From contig NC_092564.1 of assembly GCF_037975245.1 (NCBI RefSeq), positions 13,728,484 through 13,792,483 of the forward strand: a stretch of DNA of 64,000 nt. The letters are read 5' to 3'. Position numbers and translations under genes: made by a program. Shown piece after piece: positions 57,131 through 64,000 of the stretch. The notes beneath the pieces were generated by a model. That model was not told where the DNA came from and ran no database searches. It saw nothing but the letters and a program-made list of their open reading frames with translations. Origin of the DNA: Apostichopus japonicus (lineage: Eukaryota > Echinodermata > Holothuroidea > Aspidochirotida > Stichopodidae). The stretch's first letter is position 1, and each line of letters begins with the position of its first letter.

Positions 57131-58154
57131 AATGTGCATATGATGACTTGCTATTTTTTCTCTCTTGCATTGTGTCAAATTTTTTTCTTTTCTTTTCTTT
57201 CTATTTGCTGATCATAGTTACAAGTTAAAACCTGGCTTTGTTTTTATCTGGATCAAGAAATTCAACCATTCATTATTTCATAAAAATGTGTGCGTGCATT
57301 GTCAACAAATTAAAATCCAACTTGCATACATTGTATCATAAGCCAATCATAATAGGACACAGAAGGAAAGACAGAGGTAGATGCCTCAAGGGGGTATTAT
57401 TGGGAAGCTACACCTCAACACATTTATTGAGATAATCATATATATATATATATATATACATATATATAAGTTGACATTGTCCCACATATTTGCCCCTGTC
57501 TGCCTACCCCTTCCTTCCACTCCAAGTAAAAGTGTTTAAACTTCAAAATATATTTCAGTGCAAATTTTTGCCCCATATTCCGTGGGCTGCTCATATATCT
57601 ACTTGATATAATACTGTATATCAGATCAAATTTTCTCAGAAGTTAAACAGTAGCCACTTATTTTGTTTGTATTATTTTTGTTTAATTATTACTATTTTTT
57701 ACACTGCTGCTTCAAATGAAACAAAAGAATAACTTTACAATCATGCCATTTGTGTCTTCGAAAAACAACTATCGTTTCAACTATTGTTTTAGAAGATCAA
57801 ACTTTCTTTTAGCTTACAAGAAAGAGTGTATACCCTTTACTAACCAACTTCCTAATTTATTCTTTGTAACCAATCCTCTCTGCTAGAGTTTTACCCTGAC
57901 TTTCTGCCTGCTGTCATAATTAATTTAATTTTAACAAGTATTAACAACTATCCAACTACTTTCCTTAGGATAAATCTTTTAAAGAACTAAACATAACCTT
58001 AGTACCAAAGCAATCTGTAAATCTTTCAATGAAAAAACATTTCTGCAGTTCAAAATAGCAACTTATTAATGTATATTTTTTTTTAGTAAATTTCATGTAC
58101 AATGGAAGTAAAATATGAACAACAAATAAGAGTCAATTTTGTTAAAAGCAGATT
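57131..58154. other. Convergent intergenic region and SPAG16 3' UTR
   Basis: AT-rich sequence between the two tail-to-tail genes. It contains a TA microsatellite at about 57438-57470 and no coding potential. Part of it must be the SPAG16 3' UTR on the minus strand. Confidence 0.55.
57856..57861 (-). promoter_or_regulatory. Candidate SPAG16 poly(A) signal
   Basis: TTTATT on the plus strand, i.e. AATAAA on the minus strand, about 295 bases beyond the SPAG16 stop codon. Confidence 0.4.
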
Positions 58155-58265
58155 TTACGACCAAATACGGACTGTGTTGTCACTGCTTCCGGAAACTAAG
58201 AAATCACCAGCCTTATCAAACAGAACTGCCTGAACTGAATCTTCGTGACCATCCAGAATGGTAAT
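58155..58265 (-). CDS. SPAG16: SPAG16 last exon: WD repeat 7 and stop
   Basis: Minus-strand acceptor ttcttttcag; 36 codons and TAA (58155-58157). [20 protein letters not shown] and then [16 protein letters not shown] close the propeller with the GH...WS pattern. Confidence 0.96.
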   Translation of the reverse strand: MTILDGHEDSVQAVLFDKAGDFLVSGSSDNTVRIWS

Positions 58266-61200
58266 CTGAAAGAACAAAAACAACAAAATTACAACAACAG
58301 AATCTGCATCAAAGATATCATGTGATAAATACTACATGTAAAATTTTTGTAAATCTATTAAAACTTCAGTAGTATGAAACCAGCTGTTTGCATTTGGTTG
58401 CTAATTTTAGGTACTTGTAACAAAACCCATGAAGTATTTAACACCCAAAAGAGCACTGTAGTTGTTCTACTAAATTTCAACAAATGAAGAGTACTTTCAC
58501 ATTTGAAAACCCCAAATTTGTAAACTTTCCTATGGTCTGTTTTTCTTGTATTCTCATAATTCAGTTAGTTTAAATTTTTTTCTCTCTTTGAAAATTGACT
58601 ATTCAGATTAAAAAGACCTCTGTATTTAAATCTATCAAAATTTACCAATAATAACACGCAATGCTATTTTATCCTCGTAAATTAAAACTGCCAAAATAGA
58701 AAGTAACAATTTGAAGCTTTTATTATAACAAAAAGGTGTGTTTCCATGTGTGACAATATTTACAATGAAGTGACTAATCTAAATCCTTTCTCTCAACTTG
58801 ACTGTTTATTATCAAAATAAATTAGGGGAGGGAAGAGCTTTGGCAGTCAACAAACTAGAGAACAGATATGACCATTATACATGTTGTTTTTCTTGTCCCT
58901 ATCCTATACCCCTTCCCCCAGGCTGAAGGATCTGGTCAGCTTCTCTCTATGGACCTTTTAGAAGTTGTTACAACAACTCACCTGGCCACTGCCAAGATCC
59001 AGTATCTTAACTGTCCCATCATTGCTGGCAATGGACAGAACTGTTCCTGAACTATCAAATGCCACACGGTTGGTAGGATGGGGGCCAATTTCAACAGAGC
59101 TTATTGCTGCACATGTGCGGTTATCCCACAGCTTGACCACTCCGTAAGAATCACAAGACGCAACGACGTCTCCTTTAAGATTAAATGCTGCATGGTTGAC
59201 GGAGTGAATGTGACCATAGAATGTCTGTCCACAAAGACCCTATATATAAATTAAAGAGAATGTAAAAAAAAATAGATCACTTTCAGTCTTTTATTCATCT
59301 CCTAGTAAAATTACCACTTAATAATTTATTACTAATATACACCTTCAAATTGAGCAAATCACGTATCCAGATGACGTAGAAATGCAGTTCACCCGATTAA
59401 AAATGCTTAAAATCGGAACACCATTAGTTATTCAAGCAACAAAATAACAACACACATACATATTTATTTCCTGCCATGCAAACCTTAATGAGCATTTATA
59501 TACACATTTGGAGATGTTCCAATCCACCCATAACTAAATATGACAGAAAATAATCAATTAATGTTCACTCATCATGATCAAAGTTCAACAGCTATTTTGT
59601 TGCCACTCTCATTGAAGTTTCCTTGTCTGTCTAATGTATCCTTCTCACAGATTCACACACCTCCATCTCTGAGAATGATTTAAGGGGAGAGGACCTACTG
59701 GGAAGTACTTTTGAAAAATGTCAGCAATTATTAAACAAGCTGAGTTAGGGTACTTTCACTGATGACCCTTTATGTATAAGAACAAAAGTAACAGACACAA
59801 GAAATATGTGAAAAGGGAAAAAATAAAATAAATTTTAATTTAACACATCTATAAGGATAAACATTTAGTACTGTCTATAAGCTTTAGTTTCAATGTTACC
59901 TGATCCTTTAAGTACAAAAGAGGTATTACAAAGTATGAAGATTATAAAGGTTTTCAGACATCAGCTTTCCTGAGACCTCGATATCTACATTTTTATTGCT
60001 TTTTGGCTTTTTTAAATATTTAAATTTATTTGGAAGTTATTTACTTTTATTATGAGTTTATTGTAAGGAACCTTGTAGTTGCTGAGTGACCTACCGTTCT
60101 AGCATCCCACAAAGATACAGTTTTATCCGCTGAACTGGTCAGTATCGTGTTAGAGTAAGGTAAGAAGTGGATGGAATTAACAGAATCTGCATGACCCCTC
60201 AGAGTGACACGACACCTCAGGCTGGATTATTGAAACAAAACAAATCAACATTAAAAACAATTTGTCATAGGTGTTGCTTTAATTAAGGCAAAGAGAATGT
60301 ACACACCTATAGGTGTACATTCTCATTAAGCACATATGTGTTCATATACACATATAGGTCTTAATTAGGGGTGGACAGTTTTAGTGCCTGTCACAATGTG
60401 AATAGGTAAGGCTTGTTCCAAGTACTTATTGTAACTTCTATTTAATGAAGTGACAAGGCAATCAAGATGTTTTGAGCAGAGCATACACTTCATTATGGAG
60501 TGGATAACCCTTCTACAGACTACTTTACTCTTTTCAAGCACAATGATAAAACACTTCAGCATCAGAAGGACACCAATAATTTATATCCCTTGACCCCCAT
60601 GCATATACAACTACACACATGAAAACAGGATATAATATGTAAACATGGAACACTACATGATCCATCATCAATCCTCCCATTCAGAGACAAGCTTTCCTCA
60701 GTATATGGTGTTTAACTCAAGACCACTTTAGAAATAAGAACAAATAAACACAGAGGAGTTTAAAATGAAAATACCTGTTTAAGTCCCATATCTTGGATGT
60801 ATTGTCCATGGAACAACTAGCAACAAAGTCACCACATGTGTGCCAACTACATCCCCAAACTGTCAGGAGAAAAAGGAGAGAGTAATAAATATATATTGGG
60901 CATAACTGTGCATTATATATGAATGATATGATATATAATAAAATCTATATATACCTGCATGTTGATGATCAGTAAAGGTATGTACACATTCAGCCTTGGA
61001 GAAGTCCCAGATTTTGACTGTAGAATCACCACTTCCTGTCACCAGCTGTGCACCACTGTAAAACAAAAAATATATCAAAGGTCCAAAACACTACATGCTA
61101 TTAGGGTGAGGTTCCAAAGTACTACACATTATCATGGGAAGAATGGGGGTTGGCTAAGAGAGGGGGGGTGAAATGAGAAAGCTGATTATTACAAAGAATT

Positions 61201-63993
61201 ACAGCATGTATAAGAAGTAGTTTGACAGCTTTTCTGGAGCAATATTAATAGTAAAATATTCTCTAGATTCAGAAAAGGAATTTAAATGTCTCACACCTGA
61301 CTAGTGATCTGTAAGTGGGATTCAATAATCCTGAGAGAAGTAAATAGCCCCTATATAGTTACGCTTTGCACTGAATTTGACTTTATATGGGAGACCACCT
61401 TTCCCCTTTACAGGAAATATAAGGTACTTGAAAACATAATCTGCTTAGTCTGTAGTCCACCAAAATGACACAAGCAGTGGTGAAAATGGGCAGTATCTTT
61501 GCCATGGAGGTTTGTAAAGGAAGCAAAAGTCACAACATTTATTCATTAGACAAAAAGTGGTTACTTGATTAAACAATAACTGGTTCATTAGGAATATCCC
61601 AGTGACTTAAATATCTATGGATCACTTGATTAGACTAGGGATTATTCCACTGTGTGCAAATAGTACATGCTTTGGTCAGATTGACACAAACCTTTAAGTT
61701 TACCCAGAGCTCTGCCTAGTAGATCACTGCCATGTCACTTTCACCACAGTACACTTTAAAGGGGTGTCAATGATCAGGGGGGCCATTGAAAGTAAGGTTT
61801 GGCTGTGAAATTATGCTGTTATTTTATGGAAATGAGAACACCTTATTCTTCATCCCATATTCTCCCTGTGCCATCTAATGGACTTAGAGGTTGTTGCTCT
61901 CCTCATCCACCCCCACCCCACCTTTAATTTGTCAGGACAGTCAATGGCAGTCATGTGGAGACTTTCTGGTCTTACTCCAGTGTATAAGGGAGCTATTAGC
62001 TTTATTATCAAGTAGTGGATGTTCATAAATTTAGCCATGGTTCAAACTCACTCAGGTCTGAAATCACAGTCTGCCACCCAGTCAGTGTGTCCCTCTCCAG
62101 TCATGATGATGTCACCATTTGGTATCGACCACATTTTCCAGGTCTGATCATCACTTGTGGTTGCAAGAATTTGCTTCTTTGGGTGCAAGGCCACACTGTG
62201 ACGACAAAATAGAGAAAAACATGATACAAAGTTATCAGAAAAATGTTTACAATAAAACATTAAATGTTTGTAAAGAAAATTAAAATTAGGCAACTTTAAA
62301 TTTAGTTTTTATTTTATATCAGTGATAATGATTTAAGTATTCAACCATGATGTTGTACCATGGTGACTGGTCTTAGTTAACTAATTTAACATCATACTTC
62401 ATAATTCAAGGAGCATCACTTAGAAAACATGTTAAAGCTATGATAACACTCTTACCAGCTTCTATCAATCAATCGAATAAGATCTTTTTCAGGTAAGAAA
62501 ACAATAAAAATATCCTGAAAGTAAAACCAGGTGAGAACATATCGCAAATCATTCCAATACTGTGTTTTTCAATGAACTCCTTTGAGCCAATTCTACCATT
62601 TAGACAGACAGAGTACTTCAGAGGGGATCGATGGGTATAAATAATACTTAGTGTAGTCTTGTCTTTCAAATGATATTCTGGTTATTCATTATTTAACTAA
62701 ATTGTGTGGAAATTCTTCGCATAAGTAGGTCAAAGTCAAAACCACATCCTTTAATATGTTAAAGAATTTTGTATCTTTGGAGTATTTTCGGTGTTAAAAT
62801 TTTATGAATTTTGAGTTATGAGTTATGAGTTAATGATTTCATAAATAGGAAAATGAAGCTTTGAGAAACATATACAGTGATGTGATGATTTCACAGAGTT
62901 TTTGATCTAGTGCCCGGAGTAAGGAATGCTTCATCTGGTAAAAACATTTAGCATTCAAACACTCATATCTGGTGTAAGAGACAATGTGGAATATTTTTGT
63001 ATTCCATATCAGTGTTATATTGTGGGCTGACAGACTATCCCTTTTATTAAAGGTCATCAGTGTATTGGCCTCAAATTTCTGTGTGCTAAAATTACTAAAA
63101 GTACATTTGCACAAGGCTAACACATTTGTTGATGTTTGTGCATGAGTGACCCATTGTTTAACTTGCTAGCTTATGTATTAATTTGTGTTTAGCTGTGTTT
63201 TACTTGTGTTTTAGCACTTAAGAGAAGATCAATCAAGACGACAGTCATATGATAATGTGTTGTTACAAAAATGTGAATCTTTACAATTACCACTTGAGAG
63301 AGTAGTGTTAAATGGAGACAAAACTTTTAACAAATCCCAACTCTAACTGATGCCATTTTGATTCAGTGTTCTGTGATATCGCCCTCAGTTTTTCAAAGTT
63401 TTCAACCCTGAATGGCTGTGGTGTTTTAAAGGAGATTATCAAAATGGATCTTATTTCAATATGAATACAGAAGTAGGTTGATCCAGTACTTAATAAAGAG
63501 TAGGTAAAGAGAAGGAATGCTACAATTAAAACTTTAAAAAAAACATCACACTGCTGAAATTTATTTCTTGTGAGGTTAAAGAAAATGCATCCATCATGTG
63601 ACTGCACTAAGGAGTAGAAATTTGTTAATTGTGGTGTCATAAGTTTCTTCATAATTTGCTAATTTGGGGATTACCATCTCAAAACACACACACATCAAAC
63701 TAAATTTATTGTTCTAGTCTCCTAAAAAAAGCCCAAGAAGAATTTTCAATTCCATGTAACTTAAGTAAGATATTACCTACCTACTAACAGCTAATGTATG
63801 CGCCTGTATGGTGTGGGTGAATTTTTAATTCCATGTAACTTAAGTAAGATATAACCTACCTACTAACAGCTAATGTATGCGCCTGTATGGTGTGGGTGAG
63901 CCGGAAACCGCCAGTCCTGGTAAGGTGCGAGGAAGGTCCTTTGACATCTGCCAGGTCAGGGTTGACCCGGGTATCGATTGGGAAATCAGAATC
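58155..63993 (-). CDS. SPAG16: SPAG16 (PF20 homologue), C-terminal WD40 propeller, 7 exons, 5' part outside window
   Basis: Minus-strand gene. Seven exons join in phase to 319 residues plus stop and form seven WD40 repeats ending at the natural C-terminus (NTVRIWS). The sequence parallels human SPAG16: [20 protein letters not shown] against 'WGCSWHSCGNFVASSSLDKT', [20 protein letters not shown] against '[20 protein letters not shown]', and similar stretches elsewhere. SPAG16/PF20 is a central-apparatus protein of motile cilia and sperm flagella, located on the bridge between the C1 and C2 microtubules. The N-terminal half lies beyond the right edge. The gene faces BAZ2 tail to tail. Confidence 0.94.
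58266..58981 (-). other. SPAG16 intron
   Basis: AT-rich intron; nothing recognised. Confidence 0.7.
58982..59239 (-). CDS. SPAG16: SPAG16 exon: WD repeats 5 and 6
   Basis: Eighty-six codons, phase 0 on both sides, minus-strand acceptor atatatag and donor gtgagt. [37 protein letters not shown] and then [17 protein letters not shown] with [16 protein letters not shown]. Repeat 6 ends ILD in place of IWD, a common relaxation. Confidence 0.96.
59240..60094 (-). other. SPAG16 intron
   Basis: AT-rich intron; no exon or element recognised. Confidence 0.7.
60095..60221 (-). CDS. SPAG16: SPAG16 exon: WD repeat 4
   Basis: Minus-strand acceptor ataatccag, donor gtaggt. [20 protein letters not shown], then [20 protein letters not shown]. 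Enters with two bases carried from the previous exon. Confidence 0.96.
60277..60367. repeat. Imperfect palindrome / fold-back sequence
   Basis: Outer arms 'aattaag' (60281-60287) and 'cttaatt' (60360-60366) are inverted. Inside, gagaatgtac (60293-60302) pairs with gtacattctc (60315-60324) around 'acacctataggt'. It could be a small MITE-like fold-back or a chance palindrome. Confidence 0.45.
60775..60859 (-). CDS. SPAG16: SPAG16 exon: WD repeat 3
   Basis: Minus-strand acceptor tcctgacag, donor gtattt. [20 protein letters not shown] and SKIWDLN. Two bases complete the carried Val codon and two are carried on. Confidence 0.96.
60955..61055 (-). CDS. SPAG16: SPAG16 exon: WD repeat 2
   Basis: Minus-strand acceptor gttttacag, donor gtatat. 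[20 protein letters not shown] then [12 protein letters not shown]. Phases agree with both neighbours. Confidence 0.95.
61056..62051 (-). other. SPAG16 intron
   Basis: AT-rich intron; nothing recognised. Confidence 0.7.
62052..62195 (-). CDS. SPAG16: SPAG16 exon: WD repeat 1 and start of repeat 2
   Basis: Minus-strand acceptor tcgtcacag, donor gtgagt. [40 protein letters not shown] and ADCDFRP, parallel to human 'IVMHPRKDTLASCSEDRLWK'. Carries GA into the next exon to make the Asp of FRPDG. Confidence 0.96.
62196..63859 (-). other. SPAG16 intron with duplicated donor segment
   Basis: AT-rich intron. Its upstream end (on the minus strand) contains the second copy of a tandem-duplicated exon-intron boundary, described separately. 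Nothing else recognised. Confidence 0.65.
63742..63899. repeat. 79-bp tandem duplication spanning a SPAG16 splice donor
   Basis: Copies 63742-63820 and 63821-63899 differ at two positions. Each holds the last 40 or so bases of the SPAG16 exon, the donor, and the first part of the intron. The right copy is attached to the complete exon and is taken as the used donor. Confidence 0.92.
63860..63993 (-). CDS. SPAG16: SPAG16 exon just before the propeller
   Basis: Encodes [20 protein letters not shown] and later [17 protein letters not shown], matching human '..VTHSFRVHMLPVSR'. A minus-strand acceptor (ttcatag) lies at the window edge; its TAG is an in-frame stop, so the exon should begin at 63993. 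The donor is AG|gtaggt. The edge prevents judging the pyrimidine tract. Confidence 0.82.
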
Positions 63994-64000
63994 CTATGAA

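Overview
The window is intron-rich, AT-rich animal genomic DNA. It holds two protein-coding genes arranged tail to tail: a BAZ2-family chromatin-remodelling gene on the + strand (coding exons from about 12.5 kb to 54.3 kb) and the 3' part of a SPAG16/PF20 WD40 gene on the - strand (58.2 kb to the right edge). Both proteins align closely with their vertebrate counterparts as I remember them. The long AT-rich introns, poly-G/poly-C runs, TA microsatellites and a marine-invertebrate-type tRNA SINE suggest an invertebrate deuterostome, perhaps an echinoderm such as a sea cucumber. The species call is inference; the gene calls rest on protein motifs and on exon phases that agree throughout.

Layout. 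1-12.5 kb: no supported coding exon. This stretch has AGGTCA-rich repeats, a possible hAT-type remnant, a 27-bp minisatellite (9.84-10.33 kb) and a decayed tRNA-like SINE head (11.3 kb). It is either upstream intergenic DNA or the first intron(s) of BAZ2. 12.5-54.3 kb: 34 coding exons of BAZ2 whose phases chain without a break to about 2,340 residues. In order they encode a Trp-containing N-terminal block, a Gly-Arg tract with an AT-hook, acidic/serine-rich sequence, a coiled coil, the TAM/MBD domain, a long basic coiled coil, the DDT domain, a second AT-hook, an acidic region, a 2-kb exon with the WHIM-type block and a low-complexity domain, a further WHIM block, two adjacent PHD fingers and a C-terminal bromodomain. 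54.3-58.15 kb: the BAZ2 3' UTR and convergent intergenic DNA. 58.15-64 kb: seven SPAG16 exons encoding a complete seven-repeat WD40 propeller and its stop codon; the N-terminal coiled-coil part lies beyond the window.

The two genes have no obvious functional link. BAZ2 proteins are regulatory subunits of ISWI nucleosome remodellers. SPAG16 is a central-apparatus protein of motile cilia and flagella.

The most interesting observations are in BAZ2. It has a second complete PHD finger that I do not recall in human BAZ2A or BAZ2B. It has a dense run of SUMO-consensus sites, two PxDLS (CtBP-type) motifs and one eh1-like (Groucho-type) motif, all in one exon. It also has a 21-nt in-frame microexon candidate. 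At the DNA level, tandem duplications have copied splice junctions twice: a triplicated acceptor before the second PHD exon and a duplicated donor in SPAG16.
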